Shown here one piece after another: positions 38,973 to 48,313 of a stretch of 64,000 nucleotides of DNA. The stretch comes from an uncultured Clostridia bacterium. Its GTDB lineage: Bacteria; Bacillota; Clostridia; Peptostreptococcales; Anaerovoracaceae. The translations under genes were made by a program, and so were the position numbers. The first letter of the stretch is position 1. Every line of letters starts with the position of its first letter. The stretch lies in NCBI GenBank assembly GCA_934234035.1, contig CAKQHH010000001.1, positions 124,001 through 188,000 of the forward strand. The letters are read 5' to 3'. The notes beneath the pieces are model-generated. The model saw only the letters and a program-made list of their open reading frames with translations, was not told the DNA's origin and made no database searches.

Positions 38973-40634
38973 CTATCCTACAATCATATCATCCACGCTC
39001 TTGCCGCCCGGAATCATCGGCAGCACGCGCTCATCCTGAGAAATAACGCATTCAATCCATACCGGACCGTCTTCCTGAAGCGCTTGGCAGAATGCATCTT
39101 GGAACTCTTCCGGCGTGGTTGCCCGAAATCCCTTAATGCTGAACCCTTCCGCCACCTTTGCATAATCCACTTTCCGGTGCGGCGTGGTGTTGGAATACCG
39201 CCGGTCGTAGAAAATGGTCTGCCACTGGTATACCATACCCAGTACGGAATTATTCAGAATCACCGTGATAATCGACAGGTGCTGCGTCTCTGCGGTAACC
39301 ACCTCGTTCAGGTTCATCTGAAAGGAGGCATCTCCCGTAATATGTACCACCTGATTATCCGGATGGGCCATCTGAGTGCCGATGGCCGCACCGTATCCGA
39401 AGCCCATGGTACCCAGTCCGCCGCTGGTGATAAACCGGTGCGGTTTCCGATGGTGAAGATACTGCGCCGCCCACATCTGGTGCTGTCCCACATCTGTTAC
39501 GAAATACGAATCGTCATTTACGAATTCGGAAATGGTGGTCATGATGTCCTTCGGATGAAGCGGATAGTCGGTCGCCTTTACGTACGGTGCCTTCTTTTTC
39601 CAGGAAACCGTCCGCTCCCTCCATTCGGAATGATCCGCCTTCTCCACAAAAGGAATGGCCTTTTCAAGAAATTCGTGAACGTTAGCGATGACCGATTTGT
39701 CGATCATGACGTTTTTATTGATCTCACTGTTGTCGATATCCACCTGAAGGATGCGGGCACTGTGGCCCCAGGTTTTGGTATCCTGCGCCACGCGGTCGCT
39801 GAAGCGGGCACCCAGTGCAATAATCAGATCTGCGTGCTGAATCGCCCGATTGGCAGCGACGGAACCGTGCATTCCCACCATGCCCAGGCAAAGGTCCTCC
39901 TCGGTATCCATCACGCCTGTTGCCATCAGCGTATTGACCACCGGAATATTGGCTTTTCGCGCCAGTTCCTGAACCAATTCACTGGCACAGGACTGCATCA
40001 CGCCGCCGCCCACATACATCACCGGCTTCTCTGCGGCATTGATCATCTTCACCGCCGCCCGGATGTCGTCCTTCCGAATCTCCGGATCCGGACGAAGCGG
40101 AAGCGGTCTCTTGTTTTCGTACTCATAGGTGGCCGCCGTTACATCCTTTGTGATGTCCACCAGAACCGGTCCCGGCCGTCCGCTCCGGGCGATGACAAAT
40201 GCCTCCCGCAGCGTATCCGCCAGCTCTTCGATTCGATTCACGAAAAAATTATGCTTCGTAATCGGCATAGTTACACCGGCAATGTCGATTTCTTGGAATG
40301 CGTCCTTACCGATTAATGAATCCGGCACGTTGGACGTGATGGCCAGCAGCGGAACGCTGTCCAGACATGCCGTAGCAATTCCCGTTACCAGATTCGTCGC
40401 TCCCGGTCCACTGGTAGACATTACCACCCCGACTTTTCCGGTGGCTCTGGCGTATCCGTCCGCCGCATGGCATGCCCCTTGCTCATGCGCCGTGAGAACG
40501 TGCTTGATTCGATCGCTGTATTTGTACAGTTCATCGTAAATATTCAGCGCTGTCCCGCCCGGATATCCAAAAATCGTGTCTACTCCGTGATCCAGCAGCA
40601 CTTCGGCCACAATCTGAGATCCCGTCAATTTCAT
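38973..40634 (-). CDS. Acetolactate synthase catalytic subunit, copy 2
   Basis: The 553-residue enzyme has FGYPGGTALNIYDELY, the catalytic Glu in LTAHEQGACHAADGYAR, and GDASFQMNLNEVVTAETQ in the thiamine diphosphate site. It duplicates the activity at 9.6-11.3 kb. The start at ATG 40634 has AAAGGGTG upstream; a GTG three codons earlier is possible. It heads ilvB2-ilvN2-ilvD-ilvA, diverging from leuA. Confidence 0.94.
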   Translation of the reverse strand: MKLTGSQIVAEVLLDHGVDTIFGYPGGTALNIYDELYKYSDRIKHVLTAHEQGACHAADGYARATGKVGVVMSTSGPGATNLVTGIATACLDSVPLLAITSNVPDSLIGKDAFQEIDIAGVTMPITKHNFFVNRIEELADTLREAFVIARSGRPGPVLVDITKDVTAATYEYENKRPLPLRPDPEIRKDDIRAAVKMINAAEKPVMYVGGGVMQSCASELVQELARKANIPVVNTLMATGVMDTEEDLCLGMVGMHGSVAANRAIQHADLIIALGARFSDRVAQDTKTWGHSARILQVDIDNSEINKNVMIDKSVIANVHEFLEKAIPFVEKADHSEWRERTVSWKKKAPYVKATDYPLHPKDIMTTISEFVNDDSYFVTDVGQHQMWAAQYLHHRKPHRFITSGGLGTMGFGYGAAIGTQMAHPDNQVVHITGDASFQMNLNEVVTAETQHLSIITVILNNSVLGMVYQWQTIFYDRRYSNTTPHRKVDYAKVAEGFSIKGFRATTPEEFQDAFCQALQEDGPVWIECVISQDERVLPMIPGGKSVDDMIVG

Positions 40635-40680
40635 AGATATCACCCTTTCTTACGTCAAATTTTGCAGTTGAATAATTTAA

Positions 40681-40721
40681 TTATAGTTACCAAATATAAA
40701 TTGTCAACACAAATTTGTGTA
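40681..40721 (-). promoter_or_regulatory. ilvB2 promoter with abutting 14-bp palindrome
   Basis: On the minus strand TTGACA (40703-40708) and TATAAT (40681-40686) are spaced by 16 bases. The perfect palindrome ACACAAATTTGTGT (40708-40721) directly abuts the -35 box and is a probable operator or activator site. The regulator is unknown. Confidence 0.75.
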
Positions 40722-40767
40722 TTGATACAAGTTATGTATTACTTTTCAAACTTCTGAATATTTTTAG

Positions 40768-40796
40768 TTGACTTTTCACAAATTATAATGTATTCT
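40768..40796 (+). promoter_or_regulatory. leuAB promoter
   Basis: TTGACT (40768-40773) and TATTCT (40791-40796) are spaced by 17 bases; a TATAAT also lies between them but at too short spacing. Transcription would start near 40803, just before the T-box leader. Confidence 0.6.
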
Positions 40797-40802
40797 ATAC
40801 GA

Positions 40803-41023
40803 GAACTGAATATGCACTAGCGTTGACGGGAATAAACCTTTCGCAGAGACTTTCAGAGAGCATCCGGGTGGTGTGAGGATGCAGGATCGGTTAGGTGTCT
40901 CACCCCTGAGCTGACATTCTACAAGTGGGCTGCCTCATTGCGGCGCGGCCAAGAAGAGTGGTACCGCGGATTATTTCGTCTCTTCGTTTCATCGGTTACG
41001 GTGAACAGCGAAGGGATTTTTTT
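40803..41023 (+). promoter_or_regulatory. Leucine-specific T-box riboswitch upstream of leuA
   Basis: The T-box sequence AAGAGTGGTACCGCGG is at 40954-40969. Its UGGU bulge would pair with the ACCA end of a tRNA with A73, as in tRNA-Leu. A candidate specifier CTC followed by A is at 40899-40902 on the 3' side of Stem I. A terminator stem of TCTCTTCG (40979-40986) and CGAAGGGA (41009-41016) is followed by seven T; the T-box region offers the competing antiterminator. Uncharged tRNA-Leu should allow read-through into leuAB. Confidence 0.9.
40979..41023 (+). terminator. Regulated terminator of the leuA T-box
   Basis: 8-bp stem (one G-T pair) followed by TTTTTTT at 41017-41023; part of the T-box switch. 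Confidence 0.88.
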
Positions 41024-41068
41024 ATGGGACTGTTCATCGGGAGATTACATTATTAGGAGGAATTTGAA

Positions 41069-42766
41069 ATGGATAACGCAAAAAAGTATCAGCCGGGTTA
41101 CTATAACCCACCGAAAACGACCTACGACTGGGTAAAGAAGGATCATATTGAAAAAGCACCCTACTGGTGCAGCGTGGATCTCCGAGACGGCAATCAGGCG
41201 CTGGTGGTTCCCATGTCATTGGAAGAAAAGCTGGCATTCTTTAAGGTTCTGGTGGACATCGGCTTTAAAGAAATCGAAGTGGGATTCCCGGCAGCATCGG
41301 AGACCGAGTTTGAATTCCTCCGCACATTGATTGAAAAGGACATGATTCCGGATGACGTTACCGTACAGGTGCTGACCCAGTCCCGTGCCCATATCATCGA
41401 CAAGACATTTGCCGCACTTCAGGGGGCGAAGAATGCGGTGGTGCACCTGTATAACTCCACTTCCGTGGCTCAGCGGGAACAGGTTTTCCGGAAATCAAAG
41501 GAAGAGATTAAGCAGATTGCCATCGACGGCGCCAAGCTCATGAACGAGTATGCGGCCAAGTATCCGGGCACCAATTTCGTCTTTGAATACTCTCCGGAAA
41601 GCTTTACCGGAACCGAGCCGGAATACGCACTGGAAGTGAGCAACGCCGTAATCGACATCTGGAATCCGACACCGGACCATCCGATGATTCTGAACCTTCC
41701 GGCAACCGTGGAAATGTCCTTGCCGCACATCTACGCGAATCAGGTAGAATACATGCACAAGAACATCCATAATCGGGACGGCGTGCGTATCTCCCTCCAC
41801 CCTCACAACGACCGAGGCACCGGCGTGGCCGATGCGGAGCTGGGTATTTTGGCCGGTGCGGACCGAATTGAAGGCACCCTCTTCGGAAACGGTGAGAGAA
41901 CCGGAAATGCGGACATCATCACCATCGCCATGAACATGTACACCCACGGCGTGGAAACCGGCCTGGACTTCTCCAACATGCCGGCCATCGTGGAAGCCTA
42001 CGAAGAATTCACCGGCATGACCGTGGGCCCGAGACAGCCGTATGCCGGCGAGCTGGTATTCGCCGCCTTCTCCGGCTCCCACCAGGATGCGATTTCCAAG
42101 GGAATGAACTGGAGAAAGGAAAAGAACCTCCACCAGTGGACGGTTCCGTACTTGCCGATCGATCCCCACGATGTGGGCAGAAGATACGATGGAGATGTCA
42201 TTCGGATTAACAGTCAGTCCGGCAAGGGCGGCGTGGCATATATTCTGGAACAGAACTTCGGTTTCGATCTGCCGAAGGATATGCGTTCCGAGGTGGGTTA
42301 TATGATGAAGGATATTTCCGACAAGCATCATGAGGAGCTCTCCCCGCAGGAGATTCTGGACTACTTTGCGGCAGAATACATCAACGACTTCTCCCCACTG
42401 GACATTACAGATGCTACCTTCAACCACTACTCTTCTACTAAGGAAGAAAATCTGTACAACGTAAAGGTGCGCGCCGTGATTCACGGAGAAGTATTCCATC
42501 TGGATGGAGAAGGCAACGGTCGTCTGGACGCCATCCGGGATGCGCTGACAAAAACAAAATACGATATTCAGTACGATTTCATCACTTACGCAGAGAATGC
42601 CCTCACCGTCGGATCCAAATCCAAAGCGGCATCCTACGTGTGCATCGCCGATGAAACCGGAAAGAAGTACTGGGGCGTCGGAACTCAGCCGGACATCATT
42701 CTGGCCACGGTAAACGCACTGGTCAGCGCCATCAATCGTATGAACAAGGAAAAGAAATTCATGTAA
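41069..42766 (+). CDS. leuA: 2-isopropylmalate synthase, type 2 (long form)
   Basis: The 565-residue protein starts in the manner of LeuA type 2 (KKYQPGYYNPPKTTYDWVKK), has the catalytic DLRDGNQALV near residue 40, the metal-binding HPHNDRGTGVA near 250 and the regulatory C-terminal LeuA dimer domain from about residue 430. It condenses acetyl-CoA with 2-oxoisovalerate. AGGAGG precedes the start. leuB follows; leuC and leuD are not in the window. Confidence 0.95.
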   Translation: MDNAKKYQPGYYNPPKTTYDWVKKDHIEKAPYWCSVDLRDGNQALVVPMSLEEKLAFFKVLVDIGFKEIEVGFPAASETEFEFLRTLIEKDMIPDDVTVQVLTQSRAHIIDKTFAALQGAKNAVVHLYNSTSVAQREQVFRKSKEEIKQIAIDGAKLMNEYAAKYPGTNFVFEYSPESFTGTEPEYALEVSNAVIDIWNPTPDHPMILNLPATVEMSLPHIYANQVEYMHKNIHNRDGVRISLHPHNDRGTGVADAELGILAGADRIEGTLFGNGERTGNADIITIAMNMYTHGVETGLDFSNMPAIVEAYEEFTGMTVGPRQPYAGELVFAAFSGSHQDAISKGMNWRKEKNLHQWTVPYLPIDPHDVGRRYDGDVIRINSQSGKGGVAYILEQNFGFDLPKDMRSEVGYMMKDISDKHHEELSPQEILDYFAAEYINDFSPLDITDATFNHYSSTKEENLYNVKVRAVIHGEVFHLDGEGNGRLDAIRDALTKTKYDIQYDFITYAENALTVGSKSKAASYVCIADETGKKYWGVGTQPDIILATVNALVSAINRMNKEKKFM

Positions 42767-42781
42767 GCAGGAGGCAAATAC

Positions 42782-43858
42782 TTGAAATATAATATCGCAG
42801 TAGTACCGGGAGACGGAATCGGCCCGGAGGTCGTGGGCGAAGCCATTAAAGTGCTGAATGCCATCGGCCAAAAATACAATCATCAATTCAATTACACCAC
42901 CGTTCTGGCCGGAGGTGCCGCCATCGATGAATACGGCGAGTGCTTGCCGGAAGCCACCGTGGAAGCGTGCAAAAACAGCGATGCCGTTCTTCTGGGTGCC
43001 GTAGGAGGCCCGAAATGGGACCATGTACCCGGCCCACAGCGTCCGGAGCGCGCCCTTCTGGGATTGCGAAAAGCCCTTGGGCTCTATGCCAATCTGAGAC
43101 CGGCCATGATTTTCCAAGAACTGGCAGATGCGTCCCCATTGAAGCCATCCATCTTGGATGGCGGATTGGATATCCTGATTGTTCGAGAACTCACCGGCGG
43201 AATCTACTTCGGAGAGCACGTGACGGAGAGCGGCGAAGACGGCTCTGTCACCGCCTACGATGTGGAGAAGTATTCGGATTATGAGATTCAGCGAATTGCT
43301 CGGACGGCCTTTGAAATGGCATCCAAGAGAAACGGCCGGGTGACCAGCGTGGATAAAGCCAACGTGCTGGACAGCTCTCGCCTTTGGAGAAAAATCGTGG
43401 GTGAAATGAACAGCGAATACGGCGATGTTGAGCTGGACAACATGTACGTGGACAATGCCGCCATGCAGCTGATTCGGGATCCGAAACACTTCGATGTCAT
43501 CGTTACAAGCAACATGTTCGGAGATATTCTCTCCGATGAGGCCAGCCAGATTACCGGTTCCATCGGCATGCTGCCATCCGCCAGCCTGGCCGACGGCAAC
43601 TTCGGAATGTACGAGCCGGTTCACGGCTCGGCACCGGATATCGCCGGCACCGATAAAGCCAATCCGATTGCCACCATCCTGTCCGCTGCCATGATGCTGA
43701 GATACACCTTTAATCTCAGCGAGGAAGCGGATGCGGTGGAAGATGCGGTCCGCCGTTTCATGGCCGACGGATTCCGCACCGCGGATATTGCCGGAACCGG
43801 CGACGCGGTCTCCGGCACCGTGGAAACCGGAGACCGCATTGCGGGATACATTCAATAA
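42782..43858 (+). CDS. leuB: 3-isopropylmalate dehydrogenase
   Basis: The 358-residue protein has [12 protein letters not shown] near the N-terminus, [11 protein letters not shown] near 70, [15 protein letters not shown] and the NAD site motif [17 protein letters not shown] near 286. It uses a TTG start, the only start giving the full N-terminus, with GCAGGAGG 8 bases upstream. Normally leuCD separate leuA and leuB in function; their absence here means they lie elsewhere. A bidirectional terminator follows. Confidence 0.95.
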   Translation: MKYNIAVVPGDGIGPEVVGEAIKVLNAIGQKYNHQFNYTTVLAGGAAIDEYGECLPEATVEACKNSDAVLLGAVGGPKWDHVPGPQRPERALLGLRKALGLYANLRPAMIFQELADASPLKPSILDGGLDILIVRELTGGIYFGEHVTESGEDGSVTAYDVEKYSDYEIQRIARTAFEMASKRNGRVTSVDKANVLDSSRLWRKIVGEMNSEYGDVELDNMYVDNAAMQLIRDPKHFDVIVTSNMFGDILSDEASQITGSIGMLPSASLADGNFGMYEPVHGSAPDIAGTDKANPIATILSAAMMLRYTFNLSEEADAVEDAVRRFMADGFRTADIAGTGDAVSGTVETGDRIAGYIQ

Positions 43859-43881
43859 AATCTGCGAATAAAGGTCTTCAT

Positions 43882-43926
43882 AAAAAAGTTCGAACCACTC
43901 ACTTGCGAATGGTTCGAACTTTTTTT
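43882..43926. terminator. Bidirectional terminator between leuB (+) and tpiA (-)
   Basis: AGTTCGAACCA pairs with TGGTTCGAACT, with A-run before and T-run after, giving T-tails on both strands. Confidence 0.9.
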
Positions 43927-43942
43927 ACTCATATTCTTTAAA

Positions 43943-44707
43943 TTATTCTGCCAGTTCGGCTGCGGTCTTTGCGATTTCTGCGAAATCCTTTACCTTCAGG
44001 CTGGCTCCGCCAATCAGGCCGCCGTTGATGTCGGTTTTCTCCAGAAGCTCTTTCGCATTGCCCGGCTTCATGCTTCCGCCGTACTGAATGATGAGCTTAT
44101 CTCCGATGGACATGTCATACAGTCCCTGCATCATTCCGCGAATGAATGCACACATCTCTTCTGCCTGCTCCGGCGTCGCGGTGCGTCCGGTACCAATGGC
44201 CCAAATCGGCTCATAAGCGATAACCACCTTCTCCGCATACTCCTGCGGAATTCCGGCAAATGCTGCACCCAGCTGTCCGCATACGAATGCCTGCTCCTGC
44301 TTCTTCTCCCGAACTTCCAGAGACTCTCCGACGCAAAGAATCGGGGTGATACCCTCTTCCAAAAGAACCTTTAATTTACGGTTCACTGTTTCATCCGTCT
44401 CGTTAAAGTATTCTCTTCTTTCAGAATGTCCAACGACGCAATAATCCACACCGATTTCCTTCAGCATGTCCACGGAAATCTCTCCGGTGAATGCGCCGGA
44501 ATGCTCATAGTGAACGTTCTGCGCACCCAAGGAAATTCCGGTTCCTTCCAGCTCTTTCTTCAGCGCTTCCAGCTGGGTAAACGGTGCAATAATTGCCACC
44601 GATTCCGGATTGGTCAGCTTCTGCGCCTTCAGCTCATGTACGTAATGAACGGCCTGCGCAGTGGTTTTGTTCATTTTCCAGTTTCCCGCAATTAAAAATC
44701 TTTTCAT
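43943..44707 (-). CDS. tpiA: Triosephosphate isomerase
   Basis: The 254-residue TIM barrel starts with [16 protein letters not shown], has the catalytic His in [10 protein letters not shown] near residue 98 and Glu in [20 protein letters not shown] near 170, and [13 protein letters not shown]. It interconverts dihydroxyacetone phosphate and glyceraldehyde-3-phosphate. ATG 44707 has GGAG upstream; a TTG three codons earlier is less likely. Last gene of gap-pgk-tpiA. Confidence 0.96.
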   Translation of the reverse strand: MKRFLIAGNWKMNKTTAQAVHYVHELKAQKLTNPESVAIIAPFTQLEALKKELEGTGISLGAQNVHYEHSGAFTGEISVDMLKEIGVDYCVVGHSERREYFNETDETVNRKLKVLLEEGITPILCVGESLEVREKKQEQAFVCGQLGAAFAGIPQEYAEKVVIAYEPIWAIGTGRTATPEQAEEMCAFIRGMMQGLYDMSIGDKLIIQYGGSMKPGNAKELLEKTDINGGLIGGASLKVKDFAEIAKTAAELAE

Positions 44708-44725
44708 TCTTTGCAATCTCCTATC

Positions 44726-45910
44726 CTATTTCTCATCCAGAATGGCAATACCCGGAAGCTCTTTGCCCTCCAGGAATTCCAGGCTGGCACCACCACCGGT
44801 GGAAATATGTGTCATGGAATCTCCATATCCGAACTGCTGAACCGCAGCGGCCGAATCTCCGCCGCCGATAATGGTGGTCGCATCGGAATCTGCCAGGCAT
44901 TTCGCAATTGCTTTTGTACCCACTGCGAACGGTGCCATTTCAAATACGCCCATCGGTCCGTTCCATACGATGGTCTTTGCGGTCTTCAGTGCATCGGTAA
45001 AGAGCTCAATGGTCTTCGGTCCGATATCCAGACCCATGCGGTCTTCCGGAATCTGATCTGCATCATAGCAATCGTAAGCCGCATCTTCCGCAAACTTGTC
45101 CGCTGCAACGGTATCCACCGGAAGCAGCAGCTGAACGTTGTTCTCTTCGGCCTTCTTCAGAATTTCCGGAACCAGTGCCAGACCTTCTTCGTCCAGCAGG
45201 GATGTTCCGATGGAATAGCCCTGCGCCTTCAGGAATGTATATACCATTCCGCCGCCGATGATCAGGATGTCCACCTTGTTCAGCAGATTGGTAATTACCG
45301 GAATCTTGTCACCAACCTTTGCTCCGCCCATGATTGCGGCGAACGGTCTTTCCGGATTGTTGACTGCCTGTCCCAGGAACTGCAGCTCCTTCTCAATCAG
45401 GAAGCCGGATACCGCCGGGATATAGGATGCAATTCCGGTTGTGGATGCATGTGCACGATGAGCTGTACCGAACGCTTCCTGAACGAATACATCGCCCAGC
45501 TCCGACAGTTCCTTGGAGAATTCCGGATCGTTCTTCGTCTCTTCATTTCTATAACGAACGTTCTGAAGAAGGGCGATATCTCCCGCCTTCAAATTACGAA
45601 CCTGTTCCTTCACGTCCTCATCTACTACGCGGTCGGAAGCAACAAAGTGAACCTCCAGCTCCAGGTACTCGGACAGCTTCTTGCATACCGGTTCCAGGGA
45701 GAATTCCGGCTTCGGTTCCCCCTTCGGTCTTCCCATGTGGGACATAAGAACGATTTTTGCGCCGTTCTCGTGCAGGTAACGGATGGTCGGCAGCGCAGCC
45801 ACGATTCTCGTATCGTCCGTGATAACGCCGTCTTTCATCGGAACGTTGAAATCACAACGCATTACCGCTGTTTTTCCCGCCCACTGAATGTCTCTGACAG
45901 TTTTTTTCAT
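44726..45910 (-). CDS. pgk: Phosphoglycerate kinase
   Basis: The 394-residue protein has [14 protein letters not shown] near the N-terminus, [11 protein letters not shown] near 59, [13 protein letters not shown] near 200 and the ATP-binding [13 protein letters not shown] near 365. It makes ATP from 1,3-bisphosphoglycerate. ATG 45910 gives the normal N-terminus and has AGAAAGGTG upstream; an upstream start 12 codons earlier is not supported. It stands between gap and tpiA. Confidence 0.96.
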   Translation of the reverse strand: MKKTVRDIQWAGKTAVMRCDFNVPMKDGVITDDTRIVAALPTIRYLHENGAKIVLMSHMGRPKGEPKPEFSLEPVCKKLSEYLELEVHFVASDRVVDEDVKEQVRNLKAGDIALLQNVRYRNEETKNDPEFSKELSELGDVFVQEAFGTAHRAHASTTGIASYIPAVSGFLIEKELQFLGQAVNNPERPFAAIMGGAKVGDKIPVITNLLNKVDILIIGGGMVYTFLKAQGYSIGTSLLDEEGLALVPEILKKAEENNVQLLLPVDTVAADKFAEDAAYDCYDADQIPEDRMGLDIGPKTIELFTDALKTAKTIVWNGPMGVFEMAPFAVGTKAIAKCLADSDATTIIGGGDSAAAVQQFGYGDSMTHISTGGGASLEFLEGKELPGIAILDEK

Positions 45911-45950
45911 AGTACACCTTTCTTTCTGTTGTACAAGGAATAACATTCAG

Positions 45951-45976
45951 AAACCGCGCCGAAAACAGCGCGGCTT
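45951..45976 (-). terminator. Hairpin between gap and pgk
   Basis: AAACCGCGC and GCGCGGCTT form a GC-rich 8-9 bp stem; the minus-strand tail has few T, so it is more likely a partial terminator or processing hairpin that tunes gap versus pgk levels. Confidence 0.55.
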
Positions 45977-45992
45977 CATCATTCATTTTTTC

Positions 45993-47006
45993 TTACTTGT
46001 GATCTACCTGATACATGTGACGAATCAGCTCCAGAATCTTTGCACTGTAACCGTACTCGTTATCATAGAATGCAATCAGCTTGAAGAAACGATCGTTCAG
46101 CTCGATACCTTCTCTGGAATCGAAGATGGATGTGTGTGCGTCGCCGATGAAATCACCGGAAACCACTTCGTCATCTACATATTCCAGAACACCCTTCATG
46201 GTTGTCTCGGAAGCTTCCTTCACCTTCTGACAGATTTCTTCATAGCTGGTCGGCTTCTTCAGCATTACGTTCAGGTCGATAACGGAAACGTCGGAAGTCG
46301 GTACACGGTAAGAAATACCGGTCATCTTGCCCTGCAGTTCCGGAATAACCAGACCAACGGCCTTTGCTGCGCCGGTGGAAGACGGAATTACGTTGCCGAA
46401 TACGCTTCTGCCGGTACGCCAGTCCTTCATGGAACGAGCATCTACTACCTTCTGCTTTGCGGTTGCCGCATGAATGGTGGACATCAGGCCCTGATCGATG
46501 CCCCAGTTGTCGTTGATTACCTTGCACAGCGGTGCCAGGCAGTTTGTTGTGCAGGATGCGTTGGATACCACGTTGTATTCCGGCTTATACTCTTCGTGGT
46601 TTACACCATATACGAAGGTTGGGGTCACCTTGTCCTTTGCCGGAGCGGAGATGATAACCTTCTTTGCACCGGCATCCAAGTGCGCCTGCGCCTTCTCGGT
46701 GGTGTTGTATGCACCGGTTCCTTCCATGATGTATTCTGCGCCACAGTCTCCCCACGGAATATCGTGCGCATCGCCTTCCATGAATACCGGAATCTTCTTT
46801 CCGTTAACCATGATTCCCTTGTCGTACTTCTCAACAGTTCCCGGGAATCTGCCAAATGTAGAATCATACTTCAGCATGTATACGATGTAGTCCAGATCCG
46901 AATTTCTCCAGTTGATTCCGGCAATTTCCACATCCTCCATGTCCATCGCTGCTCTCATTACGACACGAGAGATTCTTCCAAAGCCACTGATTCCAACTCT
47001 AACCAT
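45993..47006 (-). CDS. gap: Glyceraldehyde-3-phosphate dehydrogenase with unusual cofactor loop
   Basis: The 337-residue protein has the catalytic Cys in SNASCTTNCLAPL near residue 154, the His in STIHAATAKQKVVD, and KDWRTGR-VFGNVIPSSTGAAKAV. This segment resembles the E. coli GapA/eukaryotic form more than the usual Firmicute GapA (which has HAYTNDQ). The dinucleotide fold reads GFGRISR in place of GFGRIGR. After the second strand the normal IND (the Asp that selects NAD) is replaced by INWRNSD. Cofactor preference may therefore differ. It leads gap-pgk-tpiA. Confidence 0.92.
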   Translation of the reverse strand: MVRVGISGFGRISRVVMRAAMDMEDVEIAGINWRNSDLDYIVYMLKYDSTFGRFPGTVEKYDKGIMVNGKKIPVFMEGDAHDIPWGDCGAEYIMEGTGAYNTTEKAQAHLDAGAKKVIISAPAKDKVTPTFVYGVNHEEYKPEYNVVSNASCTTNCLAPLCKVINDNWGIDQGLMSTIHAATAKQKVVDARSMKDWRTGRSVFGNVIPSSTGAAKAVGLVIPELQGKMTGISYRVPTSDVSVIDLNVMLKKPTSYEEICQKVKEASETTMKGVLEYVDDEVVSGDFIGDAHTSIFDSREGIELNDRFFKLIAFYDNEYGYSAKILELIRHMYQVDHK

Positions 47007-47058
47007 TTTCTCCTCCTTGCATTGCCTTTCTGCAATAAAACATTTTCTAATTCACCAA

Positions 47059-47526
47059 TTATTGAAGTCCGGGGAAACCATTTTGCCGCAGGGCTTCAAA
47101 TAAAATGATGTTCACGGAATTCGACAGATTCAGGGACCGCAGACGGGTCTGCTCGCTCATGGGAATCCGTACCGCTCCTTCGCGGTGTTCTTGAATGAAG
47201 TCCTTTGGAAGACCTTTCGTCTCTCTTCCGAAAAGAATCATATCACCATCCTTGTATTCCACATCGGTGTACTTCTTTCCACCGTGCGTCGTTGCCAGGA
47301 ACCAGCGATGATCCCCATATTCCCGAATAAATGCTTCCAGACTGTCGTGAACTTCCAAATCCACATACTGCCAGTAATCCAGTCCTGCCCGCCGTACAGA
47401 TTTGTCATCGATGTTAAATCCCAAAGGACGGACCAAATGCAACCGGGTATTTGTGGCTGCGCAAGTCCTTGCAATATTTCCGGTGTTTTGAGGTATTTCC
47501 GGTTCAACCAGAACAACGTGATACAT
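47059..47526 (-). CDS. trmL: tRNA (cytidine/uridine-34-2'-O)-methyltransferase TrmL
   Basis: The 155-residue SPOUT methyltransferase starts with MYHVVLVEPEIPQNTGNIAR and has FGRETKGLP and IPMSEQTRLRSLNLSNSVNI, which form the SAM-binding trefoil knot. It methylates the wobble nucleotide of some tRNA-Leu. ATG 47526 has AAGGGAG upstream. It lies between nth and gap on the same strand. Confidence 0.95.
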   Translation of the reverse strand: MYHVVLVEPEIPQNTGNIARTCAATNTRLHLVRPLGFNIDDKSVRRAGLDYWQYVDLEVHDSLEAFIREYGDHRWFLATTHGGKKYTDVEYKDGDMILFGRETKGLPKDFIQEHREGAVRIPMSEQTRLRSLNLSNSVNIILFEALRQNGFPGLQ

Positions 47527-47577
47527 AGATACTCCCTTACTAAAGTCAATTCCAACCATATATTAACAGTTTTGTAA

Positions 47578-48225
47578 TTATTTTTCAACCGTTAATGAAC
47601 TGCGGCAGATTTCTTTTACCGGACAGTGGGCACAATCCGGCTTTCGGGCACGGCAGCAATTCCGTCCGTGAAAAATCAAAAGGTGATGTCCTCGGGTCCA
47701 CCGTTCTTCCGGAAGAATCTGCATCAACTGCTTCTCAGTCTCCAACACTTTGTCTGAATTCGCCAGACCGATACGGTTGGAAACACGGAACACGTGGGTA
47801 TCCACCGCAATTTTCGGTACCCCGAAGCCTTCCGCCAGGACAACATTTGCGGTCTTCCGCCCTACTCCGGCCAAACCGGTCAAAGCGGTGAAATCTCCCG
47901 GAACTTCGCCTCCGAACTCCTCCGCCAGCTGCCGGGACATGTTGATCAGATTCCGGCTTTTGTTTTTGTAAAGGCCAATGGAATGAATGATTTCTTCCAA
48001 GGAAGCCGGTTCGGCCTTTGCCATGGCAAAAGCATCCGGATACCGTCGAAACAGTTCCGGGGTAATCCGATTCACGCTGACATCTGTAGTCTGGGCAGAA
48101 AGCATCACCGCACACAGCAGTTCAAAGTGGTTTTCAAAATGGAGCGCGCAGCCCGCTTCCGGATAGGCGCGGTCCAACAGGTCCAAAACCTGCAGCGCCT
48201 GCCGATGATCCAATAATTTTGACAT
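47578..48225 (-). CDS. nth: Endonuclease III
   Basis: The 215-residue protein has the helix-hairpin-helix GLAGVGRKTANVVLAEG with the catalytic Lys, VDTHVFRVSNRIGL with the catalytic Asp, and four C-terminal cysteines in the [4Fe-4S] spacing (CCRARKPDCAHCPVKEIC). It removes oxidised pyrimidines from DNA. ATG 48225 gives the family N-terminus and has AAGGAAA upstream. Confidence 0.95.
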   Translation of the reverse strand: MSKLLDHRQALQVLDLLDRAYPEAGCALHFENHFELLCAVMLSAQTTDVSVNRITPELFRRYPDAFAMAKAEPASLEEIIHSIGLYKNKSRNLINMSRQLAEEFGGEVPGDFTALTGLAGVGRKTANVVLAEGFGVPKIAVDTHVFRVSNRIGLANSDKVLETEKQLMQILPEERWTRGHHLLIFHGRNCCRARKPDCAHCPVKEICRSSLTVEK

Positions 48226-48244
48226 AATTATTTCCTTTCCGGTA

Positions 48245-48282
48245 TTGACATGTATCGTACACAGATTATATAATTGTATACA
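48245..48282 (+). promoter_or_regulatory. Promoter of the GntR regulator with two operator-like palindromes
   Basis: TTGACA (48245-48250) and TATAAT (48269-48274) are spaced by 18 bases. TGTATCGTACA (48251-48261) lies between the boxes and TGTATACA (48275-48282) just after the -10 box. Both have the GTA...TAC form recalled for FadR-subfamily operators, so repression of its own gene is likely. Confidence 0.75.
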
Positions 48283-48313
48283 TAGAGACCAAAGTATTAC
48301 AAGGGGGTTAAAT

